51,773 bases of DNA from Marinifilum sp. Lineage in GTDB: Bacteria; Bacteroidota; Bacteroidia; Bacteroidales; CG2-30-32-10. The notes under the pieces are model-generated. The model did no database searches, had not been told where the DNA came from, and was given only the letters and a program-made list of their open reading frames with translations. Positions 9,946 to 19,880 of the stretch are shown here, one piece after another (the first letter of the stretch is position 1; every line of letters starts with the position of its first letter). Location of the stretch: assembly GCA_020718065.1 (NCBI GenBank), contig DYDE01000013.1:1-51773 (forward strand). The letters are read 5' to 3'. A program made the translations under genes and the position numbers.

Positions 9946-10872
9946 TTATTGTTTGATGAAATTTATCAGTACTTTATAAATAATCATTACAGGAATTATT
10001 TCGACGGTGCAAAGGTATAAAAAAATAAATAATACAGAAAACTTTGAATAGGAAAATAAAGAAATCACTTCTTTAGTTAGCCTATATATTTCTGATAATA
10101 TTATAAAAACGAATGCAATATAAAGTCCAATTTTATTAGAAAAATAAGATTGGATTACTAATGGTATTATCAACAAAGTTCCAATTACTAAAATATAAAT
10201 TAAATTATATAATAAATAATCATTTGTTTCTTCTTGTGTTCTGAAAACATATCCTATAAAACGAATAAGCAGGTTCTTAAACAAATAAAACAAAAAAACC
10301 ATTAAAACAATGTTAAGAAAGAAAAACATTGAAGGCTTGGTTCCCAATATCGTAAAATCGATATAATTATATGAAATTTTGTAGAGTAACAAAGAAGTGC
10401 TTATCAAAAATGCAATAAATAAAAGAAAAGATATTCCTTCTCTTTTTAAACTGGCTTCTCTTGATATTTGTGATAATGCTCTATTAATAAATAATGCACT
10501 ATAAATCTGACCTAATCTTTTATTATAAAAGAAACGTGTGATAGCAAAAAGAATTAAACAAATAATAATTGATATACTAAACCAATTTTCAGTATATGGT
10601 TTATTAACAGGCTTTATTAGTTGTGTTTTATTAGATTTGAGTAAGTGGTTCGAGGTAAAATGTTTTTGAGAATTATAGTTTTTACGATTTACTATTTGAA
10701 AAATATTCTCAGATTTACTATTAGATGTGTCTTTTGTACTCTTATAATCAAATGATGAAAACCCAAAATAAGAATCTTCATCTTGTTTTTTAATGAAATT
10801 TATAAAGAATATATTCTGTTTTTCGTATAGATATTGGGGAATCCTATATGCAGAAGAGCTATCCTGTTCCAT
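9946..10872 (-). CDS. DUF4271-family membrane protein
   Basis: A 308-residue protein. The first 110 residues are polar and low in recognisable features. The rest contains about seven hydrophobic segments (from about 112 to 305). Position directly upstream of hemD and the overall layout fit the Bacteroidota DUF4271 family, an inner-membrane protein of unknown role. A TATTTTTG sequence (10890-10897, minus strand) resembles a -7 box 18 bp upstream of the ATG, making this the likely first gene of the run to the prolyl oligopeptidase. The family call rests partly on synteny. Confidence 0.7.
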   Translation of the reverse strand: MEQDSSSAYRIPQYLYEKQNIFFINFIKKQDEDSYFGFSSFDYKSTKDTSNSKSENIFQIVNRKNYNSQKHFTSNHLLKSNKTQLIKPVNKPYTENWFSISIIICLILFAITRFFYNKRLGQIYSALFINRALSQISREASLKREGISFLLFIAFLISTSLLLYKISYNYIDFTILGTKPSMFFFLNIVLMVFLFYLFKNLLIRFIGYVFRTQEETNDYLLYNLIYILVIGTLLIIPLVIQSYFSNKIGLYIAFVFIILSEIYRLTKEVISLFSYSKFSVLFIFLYLCTVEIIPVMIIYKVLINFIKQ

Positions 10873-11085
10873 CTTGATATTATGAAATGCAAAAATAATT
10901 TAAAAAACCAATTAAAATTATTATTTTTACACAACTATTTTTAAAAGAATACGTTTTAATTATATATTTTTTAATTATTAAAAAAATATAATATAAATAT
11001 AGTTTATTATTTTTGTTTCTATTTTTTTAATAATAATTATTGAAATAAACAGATACTATTGTTTTAGCGGGATTTTAAAGAATAT

Positions 11086-11676
11086 ATGAATTACTTATTA
11101 GCTAAAGAGTTTATTTTATCAAAATTAGAAAAAGATTTAAGTCCAAATTTATATTATCATGGGATACATCATACAATAGATGTATTTAAAGCTGTTGAAA
11201 GATTTGCTACAGTTGAAGGAGTGAGAGGAAACGACTTAACTATTTTAAAAACAGCTGCATTATATCATGATGCTGGATTTATTATACAATATATGGAACA
11301 TGAAGCTGCATCAGTTGTAATTGCAAAAGAAACATTATTTGATTTTGAATACAACCAAGAAGAAATTGAAGCAGTTTGTAATGTTATTGATGCCACAGAT
11401 TTAAGAAAAGAACCTTTGTCTTTATTACAAAAAATCATTAGAGATGCAGATTTAGACTATTTTGGAAGAGATGATTTTTTCCCAACTTCTTTTAAACTAT
11501 ATCGGGAATGGAATGAAAATGGAAGAAAAGTAACATTAAAAGACTGGTATTATCAGCAGCTTAAATTTGTTGAAAAACATATTTATTTCACTAAAGCAGC
11601 AATGACATTAAGACAAAAAAGAAAACTTTTTAATTTATCTCAAATACGTGAATTATTAGAATTAAATTATCAATGA
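11086..11676 (+). CDS. HD-domain phosphohydrolase
   Basis: A 196-residue protein with the metal ligands of the HD superfamily: His in YYHGIHHTIDV (about 25-29), the HD doublet in AALYHDAGF (His61-Asp62) and Asp in IRDADLDYFGRDD (about 120-122). HD proteins hydrolyse phosphomonoesters or nucleotides; the substrate is not clear from sequence. The C-terminal part is helical. A TATTTTTG box (11008-11015) lies about 70 bp upstream. It precedes the universal stress protein gene by 65 bp, which has its own candidate promoter. Confidence 0.85.
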   Translation: MNYLLAKEFILSKLEKDLSPNLYYHGIHHTIDVFKAVERFATVEGVRGNDLTILKTAALYHDAGFIIQYMEHEAASVVIAKETLFDFEYNQEEIEAVCNVIDATDLRKEPLSLLQKIIRDADLDYFGRDDFFPTSFKLYREWNENGRKVTLKDWYYQQLKFVEKHIYFTKAAMTLRQKRKLFNLSQIRELLELNYQ

Positions 11677-11704
11677 TTTTTTTAAAAATTGTCTATAGAA
11701 TTTA

Positions 11705-11712
11705 TATATTTG
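11705..11712 (+). promoter_or_regulatory. Candidate -7 box for universal stress gene
   Basis: TATATTTG matches the Bacteroidota TAnnTTTG consensus and lies 30 bp before the start codon. No clear TTG element sits about 19-20 bp upstream, so only half of the promoter is seen. Confidence 0.4.
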
Positions 11713-11741
11713 CAAATTAATAACCTTTTTTTATTAAATTT

Positions 11742-12581
11742 ATGGGAACAGAAAAAAATGACATCGTAATGGTTGCTTCCGATTTTTCGGAATTTGCCGA
11801 ATGTGCTTTGGGACATGCGATTGGTATTGCTAAACTGTTAAATTATAAATTATATGTTGTTCATATTTGGAACAAAAAGAAAGCTAAATATTCTCTTAAT
11901 GAAGCTGAAGAGAAACTTAAAATTTTGGTCAACGAAATAAAAGAAAAAGAAAAAATTGAATGTTTTTATGTTGCCCGTGAAGGAAATATTTTTACTACCA
12001 TTGGAGAAATAGCAATAGAAATTGGTGCAAATCTTCTTACAATGGGAACAAGAGGCAAAACAGGGGTTCAGTATATATTTGGAAGTTATGCTCTTAAGGT
12101 TGTTCAAAGTTCTCCTGTTCCTGTTATTGTTGTTCAAACCGGTAAATACAGAGGCTCATACAGCAATGTTGTTATCCCTATTGACGAATCTGTTTATTCT
12201 AAACAAAAAGTTAAATGGGCATTTTGGGTTGCTAAAAAGTTTAAAAGTAAAATTCATATTTATGGCAAATATGATAGTGATGAATTTATTGCCAGAAAAA
12301 TTTCTAACAATTGTTACCAGATTAAAAAAATATTTGACCAAAATGATATAGACTACACATACACTATATCAGATGGGAAAGGTGGTAACTATTCTAAACA
12401 AACAATTGCTTTTGCATCAAAAATTGATGCAGATATGATTTTAATTATGACAAGCCCTGATACTCTTTTACCTGGGTTTATTATTGATGCTCATGATGAA
12501 CAAATCATTCTTAATGCCGCTCAAATACCAATTATGTGTATAAATCCATTAGACCTTGATATAAAAATAGTTGGTTTATAA
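11742..12581 (+). CDS. Tandem-domain universal stress protein
   Basis: A 279-residue cytosolic protein made of two UspA folds. The first (about 5-137) carries the ATP-binding pattern GTRGKTGVQYIFGSYALKV, as in ATP-binding Usp proteins. The second (about 145-279) lacks a clear copy, having MTSPDTLLPGFIIDAHDEQI at the equivalent place. This suggests one nucleotide-binding and one regulatory half. Usp proteins act in stress and growth-arrest physiology. A strong terminator follows 22 bp after the stop, so this is probably a single-gene unit. Confidence 0.93.
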   Translation: MGTEKNDIVMVASDFSEFAECALGHAIGIAKLLNYKLYVVHIWNKKKAKYSLNEAEEKLKILVNEIKEKEKIECFYVAREGNIFTTIGEIAIEIGANLLTMGTRGKTGVQYIFGSYALKVVQSSPVPVIVVQTGKYRGSYSNVVIPIDESVYSKQKVKWAFWVAKKFKSKIHIYGKYDSDEFIARKISNNCYQIKKIFDQNDIDYTYTISDGKGGNYSKQTIAFASKIDADMILIMTSPDTLLPGFIIDAHDEQIILNAAQIPIMCINPLDLDIKIVGL

Positions 12582-12602
12582 TTTAATAACTCAAAATATT
12601 TT

Positions 12603-12632
12603 AAAGGTCAGGAATTACTTGACCTTTTTTTA
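12603..12632 (+). terminator. Rho-independent terminator after universal stress gene
   Basis: A perfect 8-bp stem (AAAGGTCA at 12603-12610 with TGACCTTT at 12620-12627), a 9-base loop and a following run of T. It lies 22 bp past the stop codon. Confidence 0.85.
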
Positions 12633-12666
12633 TTTAAAAATATTTTAATATTTAATTTTAATAACT

Positions 12667-12674
12667 TACATTTG
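12667..12674 (+). promoter_or_regulatory. Candidate -7 box for GAF/PAS gene
   Basis: TACATTTG matches TAnnTTTG, 31 bp before the ATG and just after the preceding terminator. A matching upstream TTG element is not evident. Confidence 0.4.
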
Positions 12675-12704
12675 ATATTCAAAATAACATAACTAAATAA
12701 TGAC

Positions 12705-14876
12705 ATGTTCAATATAGATTCAAAAGGATTGGTATTAAAATTTACAATTAGTGGAGTTTTAATAGGACTGCTAATTGCTATTGTTGTTCTATTTATTGAT
12801 ATTCAAAATAAAGATTTGTTTTTTACATTTACAGGTATTGCTGAAGCTCATAAATTTAGCCCTTCATTATGGGTAATAGATTTTCTCCCTTTATTATTGG
12901 GTATAATTGCGTTTAGTATTGGATCTACTATTTTAATAAAAATTAAACATAATAGCAAATCAATTGAAACAGAGCTTGAAAAATCCAGAAAAGTATTTGA
13001 TTTTACCGAAAAATTGGGTGAAGGTAATATTAATGCAGAATATGAATTACAAGATGAAAAAGATGAAGTTGGAAAATCGCTTATTAATTTAAGAGATAGC
13101 TTGAAAAAAAACCAGGAAGAAGAACTAAAACGCAGAAAAGAAGACTCTCAACGCAGTTGGGCTACCGGTGGTTTGGCAAAATTTGCTGAAATACTAAGAC
13201 AGAATAATGATAATATTGAACAATTATCATACAATATAATTATTAACCTTATTGAATATACAGGTGCAAATGTTGGAGGATTCTTTGTATTAAATGACAA
13301 TGATTATCAAGATAAATATTTTGAATTACTTGCCTGTTTTGCTTATGATAGAAGAAAGTTTTTAGATAAACGTATTAATTGGGGAGAAGGATTGGTTGGA
13401 ACAGCTGCTTTAGATATGGAAACTATTTTTCTTACAGAAGTACCAGACAAATATCTTAATATTACTTCTGGAATGGGGGGAACCAATCCACGATGTGTTC
13501 TTATAGTTCCACTTATTTCTAATGATCAAATACAAGGTGTTATTGAATTAGCATCATTTAAAATCTTAGAAAAATTTGAAATAGAGTTTATTGAAAAATT
13601 AGCAGAAAGCGTTGCTTCTACTATCTCTAGTGTTAAAATAAACATTAAAACAGCTAATCTTCTTAAAGAATCTCAGAATCAAGCCGAAAAAATGGCTCAG
13701 CAAGAAGTCGAAATGCGCCAAAACTTAGAAGAACTTCATGCAGCAAAAGAAGAGGCTGCAAAACAAGAAGAATTACTTTCAAATTTTACAAATTCTGTTA
13801 ATCATACTTTAATTAGAGCTGAGTATTCTTCTGAAGGAATTTTGCTTTATGCAAATACAAGATTTTTAAATAAATTGGGTTATTCATCTAATAGCGAAAT
13901 TGAAGGAAAACACATATCAATGTTTATTCACCAAAAAGATCAGGAATGGTTTAACGATATTTGGGAGACTCTTGCTCGTGGTGGAAAACATTTTGAAGGA
14001 GATATGAAGCATATTACCAAACAGGGAAAAGATTTTTGGTCGATGGCTACCTATACTTGTGTTAGAAACAGACATAGTGGTGTTGATAAAATATTATTTC
14101 TTGGAATTGATACGACAGAACAAAAAAAGATCAGTTTGGATCATGAAGGACAGCTCAACGCCTTGGATCACTCAAATATTAAAGCTGAATTTTATATAGA
14201 TGGTACCATTATAAATTGTAATAATAAATTTTTAGATATATATGGATATTCTTTAAATGATATTACTCATAAGAAAATTTATCACTTTATTTATAATAAG
14301 GAAGTTAGTAATTTTAGAAAAACTTGGGAAAAAATCGCAAAAGGTATTCCATACGAAGGCCAATTGCAAATTCATCCCAAAAGCAGTGAAGAAAAATGGG
14401 TACAAGGCTCTTTTTCAGCGGTGAAAGATATGTATGGAGCTGTTTCAAAAATTATATTTGTTGCAAATGAAATAACGATGCAAAAATTGATGGAAAAAGA
14501 AATTGAAAAGGTTAAAATACGCAACGAAAAAATTCTGGAAGGGGCATTAGATGCAATTATTAGTATTTCTGAGGAAGGGAAAATTGAGTTTTTCAATAAG
14601 GCTGCAGAGATTCTTTTTGATTATAAGAAAGAAGAAGTCATTGGTAAAAATCTAAAAATGCTTATACCGTTTGAACATGCTGAAAAACATGAGGACTATT
14701 TAAAAAATTATTTGAAATCTAATATTCCAAAAATGATTGGTACAAGAAATGAAATCAAAATAAAGAATAAATCAGGAGAGGAAATACCTGTTTTAATTAC
14801 TATAAGTGAAGCTAAAATTGAAAAAGAATTCACTTTTACTGCCTTTATTCAAAACATTTCTGGAGAACTTTTCTAA
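12705..14876 (+). CDS. Membrane-bound GAF and multi-PAS sensor protein without output domain
   Basis: A 723-residue protein. Two membrane helices (about 11-28 and 58-78) flank a short periplasmic loop. A HAMP-like helix pair (about 80-145), SWATGGLAKFAEILRQ and a GAF domain (about 160-310; WGEGLVGTAA, CVLIVPL, GVIELASF) follow, then a coiled coil (about 318-362). Three PAS domains come next (about 365-480, 485-600 and 610-720), with NTRFLNKLGY and FNKAAEILFDYKKEEVIGK. The protein ends within a few residues of the last PAS. No histidine kinase, GGDEF, cyclase or methyl-accepting domain is present. It may signal through a partner. The next gene is convergent parE, so no partner is adjacent. Confidence 0.85.
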   Translation: MFNIDSKGLVLKFTISGVLIGLLIAIVVLFIDIQNKDLFFTFTGIAEAHKFSPSLWVIDFLPLLLGIIAFSIGSTILIKIKHNSKSIETELEKSRKVFDFTEKLGEGNINAEYELQDEKDEVGKSLINLRDSLKKNQEEELKRRKEDSQRSWATGGLAKFAEILRQNNDNIEQLSYNIIINLIEYTGANVGGFFVLNDNDYQDKYFELLACFAYDRRKFLDKRINWGEGLVGTAALDMETIFLTEVPDKYLNITSGMGGTNPRCVLIVPLISNDQIQGVIELASFKILEKFEIEFIEKLAESVASTISSVKINIKTANLLKESQNQAEKMAQQEVEMRQNLEELHAAKEEAAKQEELLSNFTNSVNHTLIRAEYSSEGILLYANTRFLNKLGYSSNSEIEGKHISMFIHQKDQEWFNDIWETLARGGKHFEGDMKHITKQGKDFWSMATYTCVRNRHSGVDKILFLGIDTTEQKKISLDHEGQLNALDHSNIKAEFYIDGTIINCNNKFLDIYGYSLNDITHKKIYHFIYNKEVSNFRKTWEKIAKGIPYEGQLQIHPKSSEEKWVQGSFSAVKDMYGAVSKIIFVANEITMQKLMEKEIEKVKIRNEKILEGALDAIISISEEGKIEFFNKAAEILFDYKKEEVIGKNLKMLIPFEHAEKHEDYLKNYLKSNIPKMIGTRNEIKIKNKSGEEIPVLITISEAKIEKEFTFTAFIQNISGELF

Positions 14877-14888
14877 CTAATTTAAAAA

Positions 14889-16733
14889 TCAAATAGTTTC
14901 TAATAAATCTTGTTCAATTCTTAAATTATCTACAATAAAATTTTGTCTTTCACTTGTGTTTTTACCCATATAAAAAGTGAGTAAATCATTAATACGACTG
15001 TCTTTATGTAAAAGAACAGGTTCTAATCGAATAGATTTACCAATAAAATGTTTAAATTCATCAGGGGAAATTTCACCTAATCCTTTAAAACGAGTAATTT
15101 CTGCATTATTGCCTAATTCATTAAGTGCTTTCTTTTTTTCCTCATCTGAATAAGAATATATTGTTTTCTTTTTATTTCTTATTCGAAATAAAGGGGTTTG
15201 TAATATATATAAATGTCCGTTTCTAACTAAATCAGGGAAAAATTGAAGAAAAAATGTAATCAACAAAAGCCGTATGTGCATACCATCAACATCTGCATCT
15301 GTGGCAATAACAATATTATTATAACGAAGATTTTCCAGATCATCTTCAATGTTTAAAGCTGATTGCATTAAATTAAATTCTTCATTTTCATATACTATTT
15401 TTTTACTAAGACCAAAACAATTAAGTGGTTTTCCTTTTAAACTGAAAACTGCTTGTGTATTTACATCTCGCGATTTAGTGATAGAGCCACTTGCTGAGTC
15501 TCCTTCTGTGATAAAAAGTGTAGAATCTAATCGTTGCTCGTGATTAGTATTGTAATGTACGCGGCAATCTCTTAATTTTTTATTGTGAAGGCTAACTTTC
15601 TTTACACTATCCTTGGCTAGTTTTTTTATATTAGCCATTTCTTTTCGTTCCTTTTCTGATTGCAATATCTTTTGTAGAATTGCTTCTGCTGTTTCTGGGT
15701 TTTTGTGTAGATAATTATCTAAATGCCTTTTTATAATATCATTAATGTAATTTCTAATTGTTAGACCATCTGGTTCTAAATAAAGTGATCCTAGTTTAGT
15801 TTTAGTCTGAGATTCAAAAACTGGTTCCTGAACCTTTATACTCAAAGCTGCAATAATGGAAGTACGAATATCACTGGCTTCAAATTCTTTCTTGTAAAAA
15901 TCTCGGATAGTTTTAATTATACTCTCCTTAAAAGCGACCAAATGCGTGCCTCCTTGAGTTGTATATTGACCATTTACAAAAGAAAAATACTCTTCGCTAT
16001 ATTGATTTCTACTATGTGTAAAAGCAAATTCAAAATCCTGTTCTTTAATATGAATAATTGGATATAATATTGGCTCGTCAATATTTCTTGTTAATAAATC
16101 ATGTAAGCCGTTTTTAGCAAATATTTTTTGTCCATTAAAATCAATTGTAAGGTTAGAGTTTAAAAAAACATAATTCCATAATAGTTTTTCAATATACTCA
16201 TCAATATATTCATATTTGCCAAAAATTTCTTCATCTGGTATAAATGTAATTAATGTGCCATTTTTGTTTTCACAAGGTTTCTCTAGATGTTCGGTTATTA
16301 TATTCCCAAAAGCAAATTCAACAATTTTAGTTTTATTTTCTCTAATTGATTGTACTTTAAAATAACTAGATAGCGCATTAACCGCCTTTGTTCCAACACC
16401 ATTTAATCCAACTGTTTTTTTAAAAACACTTGAGTCATATTTCGCACCAGTGTTAATTTTAGAAACACAATCAATGACTTTTCCTAAAGGAATACCTCTC
16501 CCATAGTCTCTAATTGTAACTTGTTTGTCATTTATTTTAATTTCTATGGACTTACCAAAACCCATAACAAATTCATCAATTGAATTATCAAGTACTTCTT
16601 TAATAAGTACATAAATCCCGTCATCCTGAGAAGCTCCATCGCCTAATTTGCCAATGTACATACCTGGTCGCATCCTGATATGCTCTTTCCAATCAAGCGA
16701 TCGAATACTGTCTTCTGTGTAAATATCAATCAT
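14889..16733 (-). CDS. parE: DNA topoisomerase IV subunit B
   Basis: A 614-residue type IIA topoisomerase ATPase subunit. The GHKL ATPase motifs are present: EVLDNSIDE (46-54), RDYGRGIP (75-82) and [13 protein letters not shown] (109-121). The toprim acid is Glu410 in [10 protein letters not shown] and the metal aspartates are in [10 protein letters not shown] (478-486). Family members use ATP to pass one duplex through another and decatenate chromosomes. Its partner parC is not adjacent and is not in this window. [10 protein letters not shown] replaces the usual LPGKLADC segment, as I recall for Bacteroidota ParE. It converges with the GAF/PAS gene, with 12 bp between stops. Confidence 0.94.
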   Translation of the reverse strand: MIDIYTEDSIRSLDWKEHIRMRPGMYIGKLGDGASQDDGIYVLIKEVLDNSIDEFVMGFGKSIEIKINDKQVTIRDYGRGIPLGKVIDCVSKINTGAKYDSSVFKKTVGLNGVGTKAVNALSSYFKVQSIRENKTKIVEFAFGNIITEHLEKPCENKNGTLITFIPDEEIFGKYEYIDEYIEKLLWNYVFLNSNLTIDFNGQKIFAKNGLHDLLTRNIDEPILYPIIHIKEQDFEFAFTHSRNQYSEEYFSFVNGQYTTQGGTHLVAFKESIIKTIRDFYKKEFEASDIRTSIIAALSIKVQEPVFESQTKTKLGSLYLEPDGLTIRNYINDIIKRHLDNYLHKNPETAEAILQKILQSEKERKEMANIKKLAKDSVKKVSLHNKKLRDCRVHYNTNHEQRLDSTLFITEGDSASGSITKSRDVNTQAVFSLKGKPLNCFGLSKKIVYENEEFNLMQSALNIEDDLENLRYNNIVIATDADVDGMHIRLLLITFFLQFFPDLVRNGHLYILQTPLFRIRNKKKTIYSYSDEEKKKALNELGNNAEITRFKGLGEISPDEFKHFIGKSIRLEPVLLHKDSRINDLLTFYMGKNTSERQNFIVDNLRIEQDLLETI

Positions 16734-16878
16734 TTATTAAATTATATTTTTTGTAAATAAAAAATCTACATTATACTTTTTTTAACTTGTAATTATTTCA
16801 AGTTCGAAATTAATAAATTATTAAAATTAGAATTCCATTTTAGCCTAAAGTTATTAACAACATACAAACTTGTTTTTT

Positions 16879-18336
16879 TTATGGCTTAGGGAATAAAGGT
16901 TTTTTAATAGTTTTATTATCCTTTTTTGAATAATAATCAAGATATAGTGCTATATTTTCACTAGGTTTAGGAGCTGGATAGCTAATAATTTTTCCTTGCG
17001 TATCAATAAATACAAAAAGAGGATATGATCTAATACCATATGCTTCCAACAAATCATAATCTCCACTAAAATGTAAAAATTGCCAATTGTATTTTTGAGT
17101 TTTCAAATAATTAACCATTGTTAAAAACTCTTTATCAGCCGAAATGCTAATAAATACTATTTTACTTCCATAAATTTCACTCAGTTTGCTCATTATTGCA
17201 AATTCAGACTGACAACTTGTGCACCATGTTGTCCAAAAACTCAAATAAATATACTTTCCTTTAAAATCTGAAAATGAAACTGACTTTTTATTAATATCTT
17301 TTAATGTAAAACCAGGTGCAAAAGTTTCTGGTTGAAGTTTATTAAATAAATTAATAATGTTTTCAGCTATTTTTCTATGTTCTTCAAATTTGCTATGTTT
17401 TGATATCTGAAGAAGAATATAAGCTATATTATTTTTATTAAACTCTTTATTAAATGAAAGCTCATAAAGTCCTTTTAGAAGAACCATTTCGCGTAGCACT
17501 TCGTTTCGTAATATACTATCCTTACCAAGGGTATCTGTTATTGCATAATAATCAGGAGAGAAATTAATTGTTTGAATTAAATCTTGTTTTTTTATTAGAT
17601 TGGAAGTTAATAGGAAATTTTGGAAAAACTGATTGAAAAAATCCATATATCTTGGATTTTCGTACAAAAAAGGCAAGTTTTTTAAATGCAGTTCAGCAAT
17701 ATTGCTTCGAGTTGTATTAGAAATAAAAGGGACATCAAGTAAGGCAATACTGTAATTAACATAATTTTTAAAAAAATCGTTTTTAACATAAGAAAACAGC
17801 TTATTTATTATAACTTTAAAGGTATCAATTTTCGAAAAATCACGAAATCGATATATAGCAATATAGTTTTTTATAAGATAATCGTTATAAATTTCATCAA
17901 ATTTGTGTATAATAAAATTAAGTTCATTTTTGTTAAAATTTGTTATTTTAAAACTTAGTTGTCTTTGTTCAAAATAGGGATTGGTTTTATCATCCAAAGT
18001 GTTATAGTCTATTGAATCTATTATTATATTATATGTTTTGCCAGACTCAATAAAAATACTGGATTTGTAATAATCAATTTTTAAGAAAGCAGAAACTGTA
18101 TTTTCAATTTTAATATTAATTGTAAAATTTCCAGCAGAATCTATGGGAGAAGTAATCAATTTTTTCTCAATATAAGTTATCTGATCGCAATTAATTAATA
18201 GAGAAATTGATTTTCCTTCAGCACCGGGGGCATTTCCATTAATTATAACATTTTGAGCATTTGTTATATATGGGATAAAACTTATAATAAGAAACCCAAT
18301 TTTTAAAAAATTACGGTAAAGACGGTTCAATTGCAT
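16879..18336 (-). CDS. Large TlpA-type thiol-disulfide protein
   Basis: A 485-residue secreted protein: signal peptide (about 1-27), an N-terminal beta-rich region of DUF4369 type (about 28-115), a helical middle and a C-terminal thioredoxin domain (about 335-475). The CxxC is in FWTTWCTSCQSEF (Cys372, Cys375), and the cis-Pro segment is IRSYPLFVF. Such proteins reduce or relay thiols in the periplasm. It lies 42 bp downstream of coaD, so the two are probably co-transcribed. The substrate is unknown. Confidence 0.86.
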   Translation of the reverse strand: MQLNRLYRNFLKIGFLIISFIPYITNAQNVIINGNAPGAEGKSISLLINCDQITYIEKKLITSPIDSAGNFTINIKIENTVSAFLKIDYYKSSIFIESGKTYNIIIDSIDYNTLDDKTNPYFEQRQLSFKITNFNKNELNFIIHKFDEIYNDYLIKNYIAIYRFRDFSKIDTFKVIINKLFSYVKNDFFKNYVNYSIALLDVPFISNTTRSNIAELHLKNLPFLYENPRYMDFFNQFFQNFLLTSNLIKKQDLIQTINFSPDYYAITDTLGKDSILRNEVLREMVLLKGLYELSFNKEFNKNNIAYILLQISKHSKFEEHRKIAENIINLFNKLQPETFAPGFTLKDINKKSVSFSDFKGKYIYLSFWTTWCTSCQSEFAIMSKLSEIYGSKIVFISISADKEFLTMVNYLKTQKYNWQFLHFSGDYDLLEAYGIRSYPLFVFIDTQGKIISYPAPKPSENIALYLDYYSKKDNKTIKKPLFPKP

Positions 18337-18378
18337 CAGAAAATATTTTAATAATTGGGTAATGCCAATTTTTAAGAT

Positions 18379-18852
18379 TTATTGTTTGATATTTAAAATA
18401 TCAATTGCGTCTGGGATAAATTGTTTTACATTTCCACCATGCCTTATAATATCTCTAACTATTGAAGAATTAAGTGCGGAAAATTCAGGAGTAGTTAGTA
18501 AAAAAATGGTTTCAATTTCATTATATATTTGTTTATTCATTTGGCCAATACTTCTTTCAAATTCGAAATCTGCTGCTGTTCTTAAACCACGTAATATATA
18601 TTTAGCTTTAATTTTTTTGCAGTAATCTACAGTTAATCCTTTATATGTTTGAACTTTTATGGTTGGATAGTTTGCAAAAACCTGTTTAATCCATTGTAAT
18701 CTTTGTTCTATTGTGAAAAAGCCCTTTTTTTCGGAGTTTTCTCCAATTGCAACCACTATTTCATCAAAAAGAGGAATAGCTCTTTTAACAATAGATTCAT
18801 GTCCTTTAGTAATTGGGTCGAATGAACCAGGGAACAAAGCTATTTTTTCCAT
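18379..18852 (-). CDS. coaD: Phosphopantetheine adenylyltransferase
   Basis: A 157-residue enzyme starting MEKIALFPGSFDPITKGHES with the nucleotidyltransferase T/HxGH motif (TKGH). LRGLRTAADFEFE, the substrate-site segment, and FLLTTPEFSALNSSIVRDI with the ISSS-like C-terminal motif follow. It adenylylates 4'-phosphopantetheine to dephospho-CoA. In-frame starts also exist at 18861 (ATG) and 18876 (TTG). The ATG at 18852 gives the normal family N terminus and length. A TACTTTTG box (18874-18881, minus strand) lies just upstream. Confidence 0.95.
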   Translation of the reverse strand: MEKIALFPGSFDPITKGHESIVKRAIPLFDEIVVAIGENSEKKGFFTIEQRLQWIKQVFANYPTIKVQTYKGLTVDYCKKIKAKYILRGLRTAADFEFERSIGQMNKQIYNEIETIFLLTTPEFSALNSSIVRDIIRHGGNVKQFIPDAIDILNIKQ

Positions 18853-18920
18853 TTTTTCCATTTTTATATCATACAAAAGTACAAAGTTTGCTTAAGAAAA
18901 TGAATAAAACATTTTTGATT

Positions 18921-18951
18921 AAAATAAAAAAGCTGCCTAATTAGCAGCTTT
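18921..18951 (-). terminator. Rho-independent terminator of the TlpA/DUF6029/Omp28 operon
   Basis: Read on the minus strand, a perfect 8-bp stem (plus-strand AAAGCTGC at 18929-18936 with GCAGCTTT at 18944-18951) is followed by a T-rich tail. It lies 18 bp beyond the Omp28 stop. Confidence 0.85.
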
Positions 18952-18969
18952 ATAAAATATTAATAATAT

Positions 18970-19860
18970 TTATCTAATATCTAATGGAGCCATTGCGGCC
19001 TGTAATATGTGATAATCACCTGCATCATAAACAAGAGCAACTACTGAAAGGTTTTTTATTATCCAATCTGCTTTTGTTCTTAATCCAACCCATTTTATTA
19101 TTTTAGTACCAGCTGAAATATTATCGGTACCAATAGGTATTCCCCAAGTAGAGTTAACTCCTCTTAATACATGATTATGCACATAATCTAATATTACACT
19201 TCCTCCAATAGTTGCATCATTGTTTTTTTGAGGCTTAACAATACCATCTTCAAGAATACAAACAAGTAGTTTATAATTACCTGAAAGATCATTTTTGAAA
19301 TCTGTTACAATTTTAGAAGAATACCTATTATGGGTTGAATTAAATATATTAGTAATTTTGATAGATACTTGAGGTGGTTCATTGATAATATCTGTTATTG
19401 AACTATTCCAACTAGTATATCCAACACTATATCCATTATTAAATTTTATTCGATTTATCATTCCTGCAGGATAACTTTTAATACCAAATGTAAGAGCCCA
19501 ATCATCAACTGATGGTAATACTCGAAAATCGTATGTAAAGTCGCCTGAATTTTCTGGTTTAGCAAAAGTTCCTTGATGTACAGCCATTACAATTAGTTTA
19601 TTCCCATATGTTTGTAATAATTCATGGGCTTTTACATGTGCTTTAGGGCAATTAACACAAGTATGACCTGTATAATCTTCTAATAAAATAACTTTTCCAC
19701 CTATTGTATCTGTAATAGTTTTTCCTGTTTCTACTCCAGTTGAATCATAACCAAAATCAGGATATTTATAAGGTTCTTCTATTTTATCGCAAGAAGCTAA
19801 ATAAGATGAAAGAATTAATAATGATATTATTATAAAATTATTATACAATTTATTTTTCAT
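18970..19860 (-). CDS. Omp28-related lipoprotein with thioredoxin-like CVNC motif
   Basis: A 296-residue lipoprotein (lipobox LASC, Cys24). From about residue 50 it has a thioredoxin-like region of the Omp28 family: LLEDYTGHTCVNCPKAH, then IVMAVHQGTFA and FGIKSYPAGMINR, the last resembling a cis-proline loop. The C-terminal half is a beta-rich region. Omp28 proteins are outer-membrane associated in Bacteroidota; their activity is not established. The CVNC pair stands where thioredoxins hold CxxC. It is the last gene of a three-gene operon behind a TlpA protein and a barrel, and a terminator follows. Confidence 0.87.
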   Translation of the reverse strand: MKNKLYNNFIIISLLILSSYLASCDKIEEPYKYPDFGYDSTGVETGKTITDTIGGKVILLEDYTGHTCVNCPKAHVKAHELLQTYGNKLIVMAVHQGTFAKPENSGDFTYDFRVLPSVDDWALTFGIKSYPAGMINRIKFNNGYSVGYTSWNSSITDIINEPPQVSIKITNIFNSTHNRYSSKIVTDFKNDLSGNYKLLVCILEDGIVKPQKNNDATIGGSVILDYVHNHVLRGVNSTWGIPIGTDNISAGTKIIKWVGLRTKADWIIKNLSVVALVYDAGDYHILQAAMAPLDIR

Positions 19861-19880
19861 AATTTTAATTGTTTAATTTA

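Noticed and set aside
11850-12137. 95-residue minus-strand frame under the universal stress gene
   Set aside because: Antisense shadow; the UspA frame is unambiguous.
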